Positions 1 through 10,834 of a stretch of DNA of 64,000 bases are shown piece after piece. The stretch comes from Acinetobacter terrae. Its GTDB lineage: Bacteria; Pseudomonadota; Gammaproteobacteria; Pseudomonadales; Moraxellaceae. The stretch lies in contig NZ_JABERI010000040.1 in the NCBI RefSeq assembly GCF_013004375.1, positions 62,001 through 126,000 of the forward strand. Reading direction: 5' to 3'. The notes beneath the pieces are model-generated. The model was not told the DNA's origin. It saw only the letters and a program-made list of their open reading frames with translations, and made no database searches. A program made the position numbers and the translations under genes. The number at the start of each line of letters is the position of its first letter. Positions within the stretch are counted from its first letter, which is position 1.

Positions 1-44
1 ATGGTTGCAACGATCAAACCATGTTCTAAAGGGATGTTGCCCAT
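1..44 (-). CDS. nuoK: NADH-quinone oxidoreductase subunit K, 5' end only
   Basis: Only the first 14 or so codons are inside the window; they read [14 protein letters not shown], the typical NuoK start. The ATG overlaps the nuoJ stop codon (TAATG), so the two are translationally coupled. NuoK is a small membrane subunit with three helices in the proton-pumping arm of complex I. The gene, and presumably nuoL, nuoM and nuoN, continue off the left edge. Confidence 0.9.
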   Translation of the reverse strand, partial: MGNIPLEHGLIVAT

Positions 45-565
45 TATTCTTTTTCCTTTTCTGCACTTGGTTCACGTTTACCTAAATGGAATGCTGCAAC
101 CAAGGCTGCAAGCAATAACATCGCGGCAACTTCTACCAATAGTAAGTAGTGAGTAAAGAGCGCTGTACCAACAGCTTTAGGTCCAATCACTTCTGTGCCC
201 ATGACAGGACCAGCAGTGGTGTAATCTGAACCGAGCATCCAAACAAGCACTAAGCCCATAAGGAAACTCACCATTGCAGGATATGCCCATGCAGATGAAG
301 TGAGCCACTTACGTTCCTGATCAACTGTATGTTGACCAAGATTCAGCATCATCACCACAAACACGAACAACACCATGATCGCGCCTGCATAAACAATAAT
401 TTCCAGCGCACCAGCGAATGGTGCACCGACGATCATGAACATACCCGCAACTGCAAGTAGAGACACGATCAAGCTAAGCAATGCATGTACAGGATTCGCG
501 TTGGTGACAACGCGAATCGTAGAGACAATGGCCACAAGTGCCATCAAATAAAATGGCCACATCAT
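44..565 (-). CDS. nuoJ: NADH-quinone oxidoreductase subunit J
   Basis: The 173-residue protein is a membrane subunit of complex I, between the peripheral arm contact NuoH and the antiporter-like subunits. Five hydrophobic segments are visible, starting at residues 1-20 ([20 protein letters not shown]) and including the conserved [20 protein letters not shown] helix around residues 55-75, a hallmark of NuoJ. The tail after residue 160 is short and charged. The start overlaps the nuoI stop by four bases and the stop overlaps the nuoK start, so it is tightly embedded in the nuo operon. Confidence 0.97.
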   Translation of the reverse strand: MMWPFYLMALVAIVSTIRVVTNANPVHALLSLIVSLLAVAGMFMIVGAPFAGALEIIVYAGAIMVLFVFVVMMLNLGQHTVDQERKWLTSSAWAYPAMVSFLMGLVLVWMLGSDYTTAGPVMGTEVIGPKAVGTALFTHYLLLVEVAAMLLLAALVAAFHLGKREPSAEKEKE

Positions 566-1104
566 GGTAATAAGCTCCGTACGTCAACAGGCGCGCTTTC
601 GCGTTGTGCTTGACCTTTATCTTTACCTGCTACAGCCATACCGGATACGCGGTAGAAGTTGTAGTCAGGATATTTACCAGGACCTGAAATGAGCAAGTTT
701 TCTTTCTCATAAACCAAGTCTTGACGAACATATTCGCCTAATTCGAAATCTGGTGTCATCTGAATTGCAGTCGTTGGACATGCTTCTTCACACATACCGC
801 AGAAAATGCAACGAGAGAAGTTGATACGGAAAAACTCCGGATACCAACGACCATCTTCTTTTTCTGCTTTTTGCAGTGAAATACAGCCCACCGGACAAGC
901 AACCGCACATAAGTTACATGCAACACAGCGTTCTTCGCCATCGGGGTCACGTGTTAATACAATACGACCACGGAAACGCGGCGGAACAATTTGTTCACCT
1001 GGTACTTCTGGATATAAAATGGTGTCACGTTTACGTGTCACGTGGCTGAAAACCATCCACAATGAACGTACGATTGACCCGAATCCAGCTAGAATTTTAT
1101 ACAT
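562..1104 (-). CDS. nuoI: NADH-quinone oxidoreductase subunit I, ferredoxin-like
   Basis: The 180-residue peripheral-arm subunit carries two [4Fe-4S] clusters (N6a and N6b) that pass electrons toward NuoB. Both ferredoxin motifs are intact: [12 protein letters not shown] near residue 60 and [12 protein letters not shown] near residue 100. An amphipathic N-terminal stretch precedes them, as usual for anchoring next to NuoH. It lies 18 bp after nuoH and overlaps nuoJ by four bases. Length and motif spacing are normal for the family. Confidence 0.98.
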   Translation of the reverse strand: MYKILAGFGSIVRSLWMVFSHVTRKRDTILYPEVPGEQIVPPRFRGRIVLTRDPDGEERCVACNLCAVACPVGCISLQKAEKEDGRWYPEFFRINFSRCIFCGMCEEACPTTAIQMTPDFELGEYVRQDLVYEKENLLISGPGKYPDYNFYRVSGMAVAGKDKGQAQRESAPVDVRSLLP

Positions 1105-1122
1105 TTTGTACTCCCTGCTGTC

Positions 1123-2139
1123 CTAGGCCTGATTCATCAGAATCACAGCACCAGTCACCAACAAGTTGACCAACGCCAATGGCAAACAAATCTTCCAACC
1201 AAAGTTCATCACCTGGTCATAACGTGGGCGCATTAACGAGCCACGTGCCAAGACAAACATCATTACAAAGAATGCTGTTTTGATAATGAACCAGAATACT
1301 GGTGGAATAAATGGAATTTCTAGGTTGAATGGCGCTAACCAACCACCGAAGAATAAAGTTACGATCAGTGCTGAAATAAGAACCACATTGACATATTCTG
1401 CAACGAAGAACATACCCCATTTCATACCGCCGTATTCGACATGGTAACCTTCCGCCAATTCTTGTTCAGCTTCTGGTTGGTCAAATGGATGACGATGCGT
1501 TACCGCCACACCAGCAACAATAAAGATCAAGAAACCCAAGAATTGAGGAATAACGAACCAGACATCACGTTGTGCTTCAACAATCTCACGCATGTTGAAT
1601 GAACCCGCAATTGCGACTACACCCATCAGCGAAATACCCAAGAACACTTCATAAGAAATGGTTTGAGCTGCAGAACGAAGACCACCCAATAACGCATATT
1701 TGTTATTTGAAGCCCAACCACCAAAAAGCACTGCGTACACTGCAATACCGGCCATTGCCATAAAGAACAATAACCCGATACTCATGTCAGCAACACCCAG
1801 TGTTGGACTTACAGGAATCACCATGAACGAAAGTACCGCAGTTGCCATGGCAACTGCTGGTGCTAAACGGAAAGTGAGTTTGTCAGCAAACTTAGGTGTC
1901 CAATCTTCCTTAAACATGATTTTCAGCATGTCGGCAACGATTTGGAACATCCCCCCAGGACCAACACGGTTTGGACCGTAACGGTCTTGCCATAATGCAA
2001 GTAAACGACGTTCGATGAATGACATCAACGCAGCGACAAGCACCACCACAAGCAAGATCACAATTGCTTGAACTACAGAGTAAGCGATTGGCCAGTTCTC
2101 AGCCCAAAGCGGTGTTTGACGTATTAATTCTTGTTCCAT
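1123..2139 (-). CDS. nuoH: NADH-quinone oxidoreductase subunit H
   Basis: The 338-residue polytopic protein forms much of the quinone-binding cavity where the peripheral and membrane arms of complex I meet. About eight hydrophobic helices are visible. The conserved acidic loop [12 protein letters not shown] near residue 220 and the [11 protein letters not shown] segment near residue 55 are diagnostic for NuoH/ND1. It is three bases after nuoG, consistent with one transcript. Confidence 0.98.
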   Translation of the reverse strand: MEQELIRQTPLWAENWPIAYSVVQAIVILLVVVLVAALMSFIERRLLALWQDRYGPNRVGPGGMFQIVADMLKIMFKEDWTPKFADKLTFRLAPAVAMATAVLSFMVIPVSPTLGVADMSIGLLFFMAMAGIAVYAVLFGGWASNNKYALLGGLRSAAQTISYEVFLGISLMGVVAIAGSFNMREIVEAQRDVWFVIPQFLGFLIFIVAGVAVTHRHPFDQPEAEQELAEGYHVEYGGMKWGMFFVAEYVNVVLISALIVTLFFGGWLAPFNLEIPFIPPVFWFIIKTAFFVMMFVLARGSLMRPRYDQVMNFGWKICLPLALVNLLVTGAVILMNQA

Positions 2140-2142
2140 GAA

Positions 2143-4827
2143 TTACACTCCTACCGCGACTGATACAGGCTCTGCAAGTGAAACCGTTGGTGCAAGACCA
2201 ATTGGATAACCAATATAACCTGTAGGTAAATATTCAATCACTTGAACTGGAAGGCTAATGCTTGCCTCACCTGATTTCACAGTAATTTTTTGACCGTCTT
2301 GAACATTTAAGCGTGCTGCATCTTGTTCACCTACTGCAAATACCGCTTCAGGAATACGCGATTCCATTGCAGGTGTTTTTACAGTGAACTCACCAGAACC
2401 GAAAATGTGGTGCATCGGCACTAAACGGAAGCTTTCCGGATGCGTAACGACTGGCGTTGGAGCAACGAAAGTACGTGAAGGACGTTTTTTCAAATGATCG
2501 AATAAACGAACGCCTGAATCACCACCTTTTAAGTGACCACCCACGTTGTCTTGGAATTTGTTCCAAGCTTGTGGAGAGTTCCAGCCCGCAGACCATGCAA
2601 ATGGTACCAGCGCTGATGGTGTTTGATTCCCCACGTAACCTTCCATAGAGAATGTTAATGCAGAATCGATATCGATCGGTTGTTTTGGTTCATGTACCGA
2701 TAACGGCGCACGCATTGCAGTACGACCTGAATAACGACGTGGTTCACGCGCAATTTTCAAGCCATGCACACGGTAACCCGCATCTGGAGCTACATCTCGA
2801 ATCGCTTCAAGTGCAGGAACATTTTTCGCAACAGATTCAATCACGTCATCCAGCAATGTCCATGAAATCGCCTTACCTTGTAAGCCAGTTTCAAGGGCAT
2901 GTAACCAGCGCCATGATTCTTTAATCGCATATTCTGGTTTGTAGTAGCTTGGGTCATACACTTGGTAGAAACGTTGTGCACGGCCTTCCTGAGATACTAC
3001 AGTACCATCACCTTCCGCGAAGCTTGCCGCTGAAAGTACAATCGATGCTTTCGCAACCGTTGCGGTTTCAGCATGATCAAGCACGATCACTTCATTTGCT
3101 TTGTCAAATGCTGCATCAACTTGAGCTGTTGGTAAACGACGGTATAAGTCATTTTCAACCACGATGATTGCATCATAATCTTGAGCGAATGCTTGTTCTA
3201 AGCTTAAACCACCGAAGATTGCCAAGCCCATTGAGTTCACTTCAGGAACAGTCAATGTAAGACCCGCATTTGAACCAAGGTTTTGCGCAACTTGTGCAGC
3301 CGCTTCCAGGATTGCAGGGTCTTGCAAGCTTGTACCCGAGATGATCAATGGTTTTTTCGCAGCTTTTAATGTGTCAGCAATGGTTTGCGCAAATGCTTTC
3401 GCATCGTCATCCAAACCAGTGATGTTCTCACCAGCAACTGCCGCAGCAACCGCAAAGCCTAAACGCGCGATGTCGTTTGGAGAAGCAACCACTTCGCCTG
3501 TCGCAACATCAGATAAACGAGTTTGCGTAGCAGCAAGGATGAAAATCGGAGATTTCGCATCTTGACCAATACGTTGTACCGGTTCAGCCAACCACTCTTG
3601 AGTACGACGTTCTGCAGCCATTTCTTTGGCTTTGTTTTTCGCAGCTTGGCGAACAGACAATGCCATGCGTGGTGCAGTTTGAGTTAAGTCTTCACCCAAG
3701 ATCAACACTGCATCGTAGCTTTCGATTTCACGCATCGTCGGATTATAAACACCCTCGGTTTGCATGATAGAAGCCGCAAGTTCAACCAGGTTCTGCTCTT
3801 TTTGAGACAGACCTGTAGAGAAGTTGTCTTGACCTACCAGTTCGCGAAGCGCGAAGTTAGATTCAAGAGATGCACGTGGAGAACCAATACCCAATACTTT
3901 TTTGCCTTGGATACTTTCAATCACGGTATCAAGCGCCTGATCTACAGAAACTGTAGTCACGTTTTCACCTGAACGGAATTGTGGTTGACGTGGACGATCT
4001 TCACGATTTACATAACCGGTACCGAAACGACCTTTATCGCAAAGGAAGTATTGGTTAACGTCACCGTTAAAGCGGTTTTCTACACGACGCAGTTCACCAT
4101 AACGCTCACCCGGAGATATGTTACAACCTGAAGAACAGCCTTGGCATACGCTTGGCGCATACTGCATGTCCCATTTACGGTTATAGCGTTCTGAGTGAGT
4201 TTTATCGGTAAATACACCTGTTGGACAGACTTCAGTCAAGTTACCCGAGAATTCAGATTCTAGAGTTCCTGATTCAGGACGACCGAAGTAAACACGAGAA
4301 GCGCTCGCATAGACACCAAAGTCTGTACCACCTGCGTAGTCATTGTAGTAACGAACACAGCGGTAACATGCGATACAACGGTTCATTTCATGAGAAATGA
4401 ATGAGCCTAGCTCTTGGTTGTAATGCGTACGTTTGGTGAAACGGTAGCGACGACGATCGTGCTGTGTCATCACCGTCATATCTTGTAAATGACAGTGACC
4501 ACCTTCTTCACACACTGGACAGTCGTGTGGGTGGTTGGTCATCAAGAATTCAACAATAGAAGCACGGAAATCTTTCGCTTCTTTGTCTTCAATCGAGATG
4601 TAGGTATTGTCAGATGCAGGCGTCATACATGACATGACTAAACGACCACGCGTATCTTCTGGATTCGCGTACTGAGTCACGGCACATTGACGGCAAGAAC
4701 CGACAGAACCTAAGGATGGATGCCAACAAAAGTATGGGATGTCAATACCAAGACTCAAACATGCTTGTAGCAAGTTTTCCGAGCCGTTGACTTCATACGA
4801 TTTGCCATCGACATGAATTGTAGCCAT
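2143..4827 (-). CDS. nuoG: NADH-quinone oxidoreductase subunit G
   Basis: At 894 residues this is the largest peripheral subunit of complex I. The N-terminus is a [2Fe-2S] ferredoxin domain ([15 protein letters not shown]), followed by the His/Cys region [12 protein letters not shown] and [13 protein letters not shown]. The CQGCSSGCN motif plus a later Cys (FLCDKG) near residue 260 match the ligands of the extra N7 cluster found in E. coli-type NuoG. The remainder is a molybdopterin-oxidoreductase-like fold without evidence of a bound cofactor. It follows nuoF by 11 bp. Confidence 0.98.
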   Translation of the reverse strand: MATIHVDGKSYEVNGSENLLQACLSLGIDIPYFCWHPSLGSVGSCRQCAVTQYANPEDTRGRLVMSCMTPASDNTYISIEDKEAKDFRASIVEFLMTNHPHDCPVCEEGGHCHLQDMTVMTQHDRRRYRFTKRTHYNQELGSFISHEMNRCIACYRCVRYYNDYAGGTDFGVYASASRVYFGRPESGTLESEFSGNLTEVCPTGVFTDKTHSERYNRKWDMQYAPSVCQGCSSGCNISPGERYGELRRVENRFNGDVNQYFLCDKGRFGTGYVNREDRPRQPQFRSGENVTTVSVDQALDTVIESIQGKKVLGIGSPRASLESNFALRELVGQDNFSTGLSQKEQNLVELAASIMQTEGVYNPTMREIESYDAVLILGEDLTQTAPRMALSVRQAAKNKAKEMAAERRTQEWLAEPVQRIGQDAKSPIFILAATQTRLSDVATGEVVASPNDIARLGFAVAAAVAGENITGLDDDAKAFAQTIADTLKAAKKPLIISGTSLQDPAILEAAAQVAQNLGSNAGLTLTVPEVNSMGLAIFGGLSLEQAFAQDYDAIIVVENDLYRRLPTAQVDAAFDKANEVIVLDHAETATVAKASIVLSAASFAEGDGTVVSQEGRAQRFYQVYDPSYYKPEYAIKESWRWLHALETGLQGKAISWTLLDDVIESVAKNVPALEAIRDVAPDAGYRVHGLKIAREPRRYSGRTAMRAPLSVHEPKQPIDIDSALTFSMEGYVGNQTPSALVPFAWSAGWNSPQAWNKFQDNVGGHLKGGDSGVRLFDHLKKRPSRTFVAPTPVVTHPESFRLVPMHHIFGSGEFTVKTPAMESRIPEAVFAVGEQDAARLNVQDGQKITVKSGEASISLPVQVIEYLPTGYIGYPIGLAPTVSLAEPVSVAVGV

Positions 4828-4838
4828 AGTCGAATTCC

Positions 4839-6167
4839 TTAAGCTTGTTCTACGTTGCTAGTTTGAGCGGCGGCATTGACTACCTTCGCTTCAAATTCGC
4901 CACGGAAATGTTTGAGTGCGCCCATAAGCGGTTCCATTGCACCTGGAGCGTGAGCACAGAAAGTTTTACCAATCCAAAGCTTACGAGTAAGCTCTTGTAA
5001 GTGGTCGATATCTTCTTTCTTACCTGTACCATTTTCCAATGCTTTAAGCGCTTTAACCGCCCAAGGTAAACCATCACGGCAAGGCGTACAGAAGCCACAT
5101 GATTCACGCGCAAAGAATTCTTCAAGGTTACGTGTTGCTGAAACCATACATTGGGTTTCATCAACCACCATCAGCAAACAGGTACCTAAACGTGAACCTG
5201 CTTTCATGATGCTTTCTGCATCCATTGGCAAGTCGATATGCTCTGCTGCCAAGAAGTCAGTAGAAGCACCACCTGGTAACCATGCTTTTAAAGTCAGACC
5301 ATCACGCATACCACCGGCATGATCTTCAATCACTTCACGCGCAGTCGTACCAAATGGCAGTTCCCAAAGACCCGGGAATTTAACCTTACCTGACGCACCG
5401 TAAATTTTTGTACCTGGATCTTTCGATTTACCTTGAGATAAACCGATATACCATTCAGGACCACGTAGCATGATTGCTGGCAAGTTGTTATAGGTCTCTA
5501 CGTTGTTGACAATCGTAGGACGCCCCCAAGCACCTGCAACTTGCGGGAATGGCGGTTTGGTACGTGGATTTGCACGACGACCTTCAAGCGAGTTAATCAA
5601 TGCAGTTTCTTCACCGCAAATATAACGACCCGCACCGGTATGCACGTGTAAATCAAAGCTCCAGCCAGTACCGAGGATATTGTCACCCAGGTAACCTTTG
5701 GCACGAACCTGCTCAAGCGCTTCATTTAAGTACTGCGCAGCTTCGATGTATTCACCACGGATGAAGATATAACCTTGAGTTGCTTCTAATGTATAAGCAG
5801 CAATTAACATCCCTTCAATCAATTGGTGTGGAAGATCTTCCATCAACAAACGGTCTTTGAAGGTACCCGGTTCCATCTCATCGGCATTACAGATCAGGTA
5901 ACGTGGACCACCATCATTTGGCGCCATCAATGACCATTTAATCCCTGCTGGGAAACCTGCACCACCACGACCTTTTACAGTTGCAGCTTTAACCACATCA
6001 AGCACTTCAGCCGGTTTCATGGCAATGGCTTTTTTAAAGCCTGCATAACCTTCAAGCGCTTCGTAATCATCAGCATTACGAACATTGGCTTGTTTGCTTA
6101 AACGCCAAGTGAGTGGATGAGTTTCCGGGTTACCGTCACCGTAAATTGGTTTTGGTTCAGTATTCAT
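4839..6167 (-). CDS. nuoF: NADH-quinone oxidoreductase subunit F, NADH and FMN binding
   Basis: The 442-residue electron-entry subunit oxidises NADH through FMN. The glycine-rich motif [10 protein letters not shown] near residue 67 serves NADH/FMN binding, and [12 protein letters not shown] near residue 355 plus a later Cys ([10 protein letters not shown]) ligate the N3 [4Fe-4S] cluster. The start codon overlaps the nuoE stop by four bases, so the NuoE-NuoF dehydrogenase module is translationally coupled. Confidence 0.98.
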   Translation of the reverse strand: MNTEPKPIYGDGNPETHPLTWRLSKQANVRNADDYEALEGYAGFKKAIAMKPAEVLDVVKAATVKGRGGAGFPAGIKWSLMAPNDGGPRYLICNADEMEPGTFKDRLLMEDLPHQLIEGMLIAAYTLEATQGYIFIRGEYIEAAQYLNEALEQVRAKGYLGDNILGTGWSFDLHVHTGAGRYICGEETALINSLEGRRANPRTKPPFPQVAGAWGRPTIVNNVETYNNLPAIMLRGPEWYIGLSQGKSKDPGTKIYGASGKVKFPGLWELPFGTTAREVIEDHAGGMRDGLTLKAWLPGGASTDFLAAEHIDLPMDAESIMKAGSRLGTCLLMVVDETQCMVSATRNLEEFFARESCGFCTPCRDGLPWAVKALKALENGTGKKEDIDHLQELTRKLWIGKTFCAHAPGAMEPLMGALKHFRGEFEAKVVNAAAQTSNVEQA

Positions 6168-6673
6168 AGATACTTCTCCAATAACTGTTTAATTGAAGTC
6201 ACTTCAACCAATCCGTGAGTGTCTTCATCAATCATTAACGTTGGACCTTTGTCACAGTTGCCTAGGCAGCAAATCGGCAGCAAAGTAAAACGACCATCAG
6301 CGGTGGTTTGACCAAACTGAATACCGAGTTCACGCTGGAACGCTTCAGCCAAAGTTTCTGCGCCCATAAGGAAGCAAGCAATCGAGTCACATAACAAAAT
6401 TACGTGACGACCAACAGGTTGGCGATAGATACGGTTATAGAAAGTCGCAACACCTTCTAAATCTGCAACGCTCATAGAGAGCATTTGTGCAATCGCATTC
6501 ATTTGCGCATCATCCACCCAGCCATTACGGCGTTGAACGCATTTCAATGCATCCAAACATGCCGCACGCGGGTACGGATAATGTTCAATGTGATGTTCGA
6601 TATCGTGGATTTCTTCCGAAGTTAAAATCCCTTCAACATTCACACGTGGCTTTTTATCAGTCAAAATCATCAT
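6164..6673 (-). CDS. nuoE: NADH-quinone oxidoreductase subunit E
   Basis: The 169-residue thioredoxin-like subunit carries the N1a [2Fe-2S] cluster. Its four Cys ligands are visible as CDSIAC near residue 98 and CLGNC near residue 140, the usual arrangement. The stretch DEDTHGLVE follows as in other NuoE proteins. The first two codons are both Met, and either could start translation. It is coupled to nuoF by overlap and sits 14 bp after nuoCD. Confidence 0.97.
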   Translation of the reverse strand: MMILTDKKPRVNVEGILTSEEIHDIEHHIEHYPYPRAACLDALKCVQRRNGWVDDAQMNAIAQMLSMSVADLEGVATFYNRIYRQPVGRHVILLCDSIACFLMGAETLAEAFQRELGIQFGQTTADGRFTLLPICCLGNCDKGPTLMIDEDTHGLVEVTSIKQLLEKYL

Positions 6674-6687
6674 AATACGTTTACCCC

Positions 6688-8475
6688 TTAGCGATCCACG
6701 TCAGCCATAACGACGTCAATAGTCGCTAAATAAATGATCAAGTCAGATACAAGACTGCCGTTAATCACGGAAGGCATTTGCTGTAAGTGCGTGAAGGTTG
6801 GTGTACGAATACGGGTACGGTAACTCATGGTTGACTTGTCTGAAGTCAAGTAGTAGTTAGATGCACCTTTTACCACTTCTGCCATTACAGAAGCTTCACC
6901 TGCAGGCATAACAGGACCCCATGACACGCTTAAGAAGTGCGTAATCAAAGTTTCAATATCTTGCAATGTCTTGTCTTTTGGCGGTGGAACAGCCAACGGA
7001 TGATCCGCTTTATAAGCACCAGAAGGCATGTTATCTAAACATTGCTTCACGATTTTCAGTGATTCTTCAATTTCACGGAAATGCACCATGACACGTGCGT
7101 AAGCATCGCCTTCGTACTCTAAAGGCACGTCGAAGTCGTAGTTTTCGTAGCCGCTATAAGGACGGTATTTACGAACATCGAAATCAATACCTGTAGCACG
7201 CAGACCGGTACCGGTTACACCCCAAGCCAATGCAGATTTTGCATCGTATTGCGCAACATTACGGGTACGACCAATAAACACAGAGTTTTTAAGCGCTGCT
7301 GTGTAGTACTCTTTCAAACGGCTTGGCATCCATTCGAGAATTTCACGAATGAGTTTTTGCCAGTTGTTTGGAAGGTCGTGCGCAGTACCGCCAATACGGA
7401 ACCATGCCGGGTGCATACGGTAACCTGTGATCGCTTCGATGGCGTCATAGATTTTTTGACGATCGGCGAACATATAGAATACTGGCGTCATACCGCCGGC
7501 ATCCTGAATCGCAGTACCGATATATAACAAGTGGTTATTAATACGGAACAATTCAGACATCATGACACGGATACATTGTGCACGGTCAGGAACAGTGATT
7601 CCTGCCATTTGTTCCACACCTAATACATAAGGCATGTTTTGCGCACAACCACCCAAGTAGTCAACACGGTCGGTATAAGGAATGAATGAATGCCAGGTTT
7701 GACGTTCAGCCATCTTTTCCACACCACGGTGGTGATAACCGATGTCAGGCACACAGTCTTTCACTTCTTCGCCATCTAACTGCAAAATTACACGGAATGC
7801 ACCGTGCGCAGATGGATGGTTCGGACCCAAGTTCAAGAACATGAAGTCTTCGTCTTCATTACCGCGTTTTAGACCCCAATCTTCAGGAACAAAGCGCAAG
7901 TGTTCTTGCTCGAAATCCTGTTTCGCCTGGTTCTGCATATACGGGGTATATTCAGTCGCACGTGCAGAATATTCTTTACGAAGCGGGTGACCTTCCCAAT
8001 AAGTTGGCAACAAAATACGACGGAGCATTGGATGCCCTTCGAAATTAATGCCGAACATATCGTATGCTTCACGTTCGTACCAGTTGGCATTTGGCCAAAT
8101 GTTGGTTGCTGTTGGAAGATTTACATCATTCTCATTCAAGGCAACTTTAATACGAATATCACTGTTACGCTCTAGCGATAACAAATGATAGAACACGGTG
8201 AAGTCAGACGCAGGTAAACCGTCGCGGTGTGTACGTAAACGCTCATCCACCGCAGACAAGTCGAATAACATCACGTATGGACGTTCTACTTTCCGCAAGA
8301 ACATTAAAACGTCTTGTACACGTGCGCGCTCAACCCAGACCGTTGGAAAATCTTCAAAAGTCGCTTGCACGTAGAAGTTCTCACCAAACTTGGTTTTGAG
8401 ATCTTCTACAATTGCAAATGCTGGGCGTGAATCAACTGGAGTTGATTCTGGCATAGCAATGTCAGTTTCAGCCAT
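6688..8475 (-). CDS. nuoCD: NADH-quinone oxidoreductase fused subunit C/D
   Basis: This 595-residue protein joins NuoC (about residues 1-190) and NuoD (about 200-595) in one chain, as in E. coli and Pseudomonas; many other bacteria keep them separate. NuoD features include [15 protein letters not shown] at the junction, the [12 protein letters not shown] segment and the C-terminal DVVMADVDR ending. NuoC/D contacts cluster N2 and helps form the quinone site. A gap of 88 bp separates it from nuoB. Confidence 0.98.
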   Translation of the reverse strand: MAETDIAMPESTPVDSRPAFAIVEDLKTKFGENFYVQATFEDFPTVWVERARVQDVLMFLRKVERPYVMLFDLSAVDERLRTHRDGLPASDFTVFYHLLSLERNSDIRIKVALNENDVNLPTATNIWPNANWYEREAYDMFGINFEGHPMLRRILLPTYWEGHPLRKEYSARATEYTPYMQNQAKQDFEQEHLRFVPEDWGLKRGNEDEDFMFLNLGPNHPSAHGAFRVILQLDGEEVKDCVPDIGYHHRGVEKMAERQTWHSFIPYTDRVDYLGGCAQNMPYVLGVEQMAGITVPDRAQCIRVMMSELFRINNHLLYIGTAIQDAGGMTPVFYMFADRQKIYDAIEAITGYRMHPAWFRIGGTAHDLPNNWQKLIREILEWMPSRLKEYYTAALKNSVFIGRTRNVAQYDAKSALAWGVTGTGLRATGIDFDVRKYRPYSGYENYDFDVPLEYEGDAYARVMVHFREIEESLKIVKQCLDNMPSGAYKADHPLAVPPPKDKTLQDIETLITHFLSVSWGPVMPAGEASVMAEVVKGASNYYLTSDKSTMSYRTRIRTPTFTHLQQMPSVINGSLVSDLIIYLATIDVVMADVDR

Positions 8476-8563
8476 TGGCTTGGCTTCCTATTTAATACAA
8501 ATTCAAGTCAACTTTAACGACAATTACACCCAGACCGGGTGCATCAATATTTCATCGTTAAAA

Positions 8564-9241
8564 TTATTCAATTTCATCCATAGAGCGTAAGTTTTTCACT
8601 GCAATACGTTCAGCATTCTTACGGTCACGTTCTGGCTGCATCTTTGGCTTATATACTGGCTGAAGATCATCACCAATGACCGCTGAAAGTGGACGGCGCT
8701 CTAATTGAATTTGGTCTTGTAACAACATTAATGCTTGCAACAATGCCTCAGGGCGTGGTGGGCAACCTGGGATGTACACATCGACAGGAATGATTTTATC
8801 CACACCTTGTACAACCGAATAAATGTCGTACATACCGCCAGAGTTTGCACAAGCACCCATTGAAATCACCCATTTAGGCTCTAACATTTGCTCGTATAAA
8901 CGCTGAATTACAGGTGCCATCTTCACGAAGCAAGTACCTGCAACAATCATTAAATCCGCTTGACGCGGTGAAGCACGAATAACTTCGGCACCGAAACGTG
9001 ACATATCATGCACACCGGTTAGGGTAGTTGCATACTCTACGTAACAGCACGATGTACCAAAGTTAAAAGGCCATACAGAGTTTTTACGACCCCAGTTTAC
9101 AGCTGTATGCACCACGTCCTCTAAACGAGTCATGAATACATTCTTATTCACTTCTTCTTCAAGCGGATCGCTAACGATCTGACGCTCCTGAAGTGGATAT
9201 TGATCAGCATCCGGATTCGCACGGGTTAATGTATATTTCAT
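8564..9241 (-). CDS. nuoB: NADH-quinone oxidoreductase subunit B
   Basis: The 225-residue subunit binds N2, the last iron-sulfur cluster before quinone. The consecutive Cys pair in [11 protein letters not shown] near residue 63, AGTCFVK near residue 128 and PGCPPRPE near residue 158 supply the four ligands. It follows nuoA by six bases. The C-terminal tail after about residue 185 is charged and somewhat longer than the minimal family core. Confidence 0.98.
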   Translation of the reverse strand: MKYTLTRANPDADQYPLQERQIVSDPLEEEVNKNVFMTRLEDVVHTAVNWGRKNSVWPFNFGTSCCYVEYATTLTGVHDMSRFGAEVIRASPRQADLMIVAGTCFVKMAPVIQRLYEQMLEPKWVISMGACANSGGMYDIYSVVQGVDKIIPVDVYIPGCPPRPEALLQALMLLQDQIQLERRPLSAVIGDDLQPVYKPKMQPERDRKNAERIAVKNLRSMDEIE

Positions 9242-9247
9242 CCCGAG

Positions 9248-9796
9248 TTACTCCTTAATAGATGATGTAGCCGGTGTTTTTGCTTTCACACGACCAGAAG
9301 ATTGAGCTGGAATTTGACCTGTAGGGTCCATAACTAACTCTTCGATGGAGTTAAAGCGAGTAATGTCTGCAAGGTTCATATTTGCTGAACCCATTTTCGA
9401 TGCCGTAGCTGCTGATTTTCGACGGTCAGTAGGAGCCCAATTCAACGCGCCTACTTTCACTGCATAAATCAACGCAATCAATAAATCGACCACAAAAATG
9501 ACAACAGTTGTAAAACCGAACCAACCTACCTCACGAACCGATGTAGCCCATGCGTAGAGATAAAGTGCTTCTAAGTCAAATACTACAAAGAAAATCGCCA
9601 CCAAGTAGAACTTAGCAGACAAGCGGATGCGTGCTCCACCAGCACCTACCACACCTGACTCAAATTGCTCTTGCTTCGCACGGCCCCATGACTTACCCCC
9701 AAGGAGTAAAGGAACTGTGAGCATAAAGACGCAAAGAAATGTAACGCCGATCACGAAGGCAATAATTGCCCAATCGTATGGAGTAATGGCACTCAT
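9248..9796 (-). CDS. nuoA: NADH-quinone oxidoreductase subunit A, first gene of nuo operon
   Basis: The 182-residue membrane subunit is a NuoA/ND3 homologue with three helices near residues 10-32, 64-86 and 95-115. The motif KQEQFESGVVGAGGARIRLSAKFY is the conserved cytosolic loop and the FVVFDLEALYLYAWA helix carries the conserved acidic residues. The C-terminal extension after residue 125 is soluble, as in other Moraxellaceae-like NuoA. As the first gene, its upstream gap must hold the nuo promoter. Confidence 0.97.
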   Translation of the reverse strand: MSAITPYDWAIIAFVIGVTFLCVFMLTVPLLLGGKSWGRAKQEQFESGVVGAGGARIRLSAKFYLVAIFFVVFDLEALYLYAWATSVREVGWFGFTTVVIFVVDLLIALIYAVKVGALNWAPTDRRKSAATASKMGSANMNLADITRFNSIEELVMDPTGQIPAQSSGRVKAKTPATSSIKE

Positions 9797-10422
9797 GCGG
9801 GGATAACTCCTGGCAGGCCTAATTTATTAACAAAGAATGTATGTATTGGCCTTCAAATACACCAAACACAAAATTAATCCCGCCAATTGTACCTGATTTA
9901 TGATTTCACTTGCTAGCTTATAAGCCTTAGTCTTTTGGATGATTTTTTAGTCATTTTGCCTTTTTTTCAAAGCTTAAGCCCTATTGTTTATCTAGCAATC
10001 GCTTTATTAAATCAAAAAAAGAAAATTGATTATTTTTTTCAAATTCATGAAATCCAGGTTCATATTTTCTAGAAAAATCCAAATTATAGTGTCATCTATT
10101 TATACAAGCACATCTTCAATCAGCGTAAAACGATCAAACTTCGGTCCAATGTCTTTCTGGCTCCCACTCTCACATCAAACTATTTTTGTTTTATTTCTCC
10201 CATAAAGATCAGCGCTTTTAGCAATGCAATGATAAATATGAGAACTCTTTTTAGTCTGTGATTTTTTTTAAAGCACTAACATCTATATAAAGCAATAAAC
10301 ACGACCTCCTAGTACATATTTTGTGTGTTTTTTTGCAACTCTAATGCATCTCATGATGATCTCCCCCCCTATTTATGCTATTCCTATCTGTATTCGTAGA
10401 ATAAAGAATAAGGAGCAAACAC
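9797..10422. other. AT-rich divergent intergenic region between nuoA and 10423 gene
   Basis: This 626-bp gap has no convincing reading frame. It must contain the nuo promoter (minus) and the promoter of the 118-residue gene (plus). Many A/T runs are present, but I could not assign -35/-10 boxes with confidence, and I saw no clear FNR, ArcA or NarL palindrome. Confidence 0.5.
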
Positions 10423-10779
10423 ATGGGCTTAGCATACAAACACGAATCTGAGTATTTTTTCTTTGCGCAGCTCTTAGTGCGTCATGTGGAAGGGTATATT
10501 GAAAAACATCCAGATGCCCAGGATGCGATTTTCGACCTTCGTGATATTTATGAACTTTTCCGCCAAGACTTTGCTTCTGCAACCACAAATCTAGATGCTA
10601 TTTTAAATATTGCAGATCAATATAAAGTTGAAACACTGAACGGCGATCAAAAGCTGATTAGTCATTACGCCGTCGATCCTAAAAACAATTCTTTGCTGCT
10701 GGATTTCAATGCTGAGGCTCTAGAAAGCCTGAGACAAGGCAAACCCATTATTGAACCCGATGCCACTCTTCACGAATAA
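10423..10779 (+). CDS. Small acidic protein of unknown function
   Basis: The 118-residue protein is soluble and predominantly helical by composition, with no signal peptide, membrane segment or recognised motif. It starts MGLAYKHESEYFFFAQLLVRHVEGYIEKHP. An AAGGAG ribosome site lies eight bases before the ATG, which supports the start. The gene is single, convergent with bfmS and closed by a shared terminator. The AT-rich leader makes strong or regulated transcription possible, but nothing in the sequence gives a function. Confidence 0.75.
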   Translation: MGLAYKHESEYFFFAQLLVRHVEGYIEKHPDAQDAIFDLRDIYELFRQDFASATTNLDAILNIADQYKVETLNGDQKLISHYAVDPKNNSLLLDFNAEALESLRQGKPIIEPDATLHE

Positions 10780-10785
10780 ACCATA

Positions 10786-10813
10786 AAAAAGCACCGAATC
10801 TGGTGCTTTTTAT
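10786..10813. terminator. Bidirectional rho-independent terminator
   Basis: The stem AAAAGCACC / GGTGCTTTT has a six-base loop and is flanked by A and T runs. It lies between the convergent 10423 gene and bfmS and can serve both. Confidence 0.85.
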
Positions 10814-10834
10814 TACATTTTTTTATTAAGTTAT

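Noticed and set aside
9797..10422. Searched for a small RNA or riboswitch before nuoA
   Set aside because: No stable structure or recognised class was visible by eye in this AT-rich stretch.
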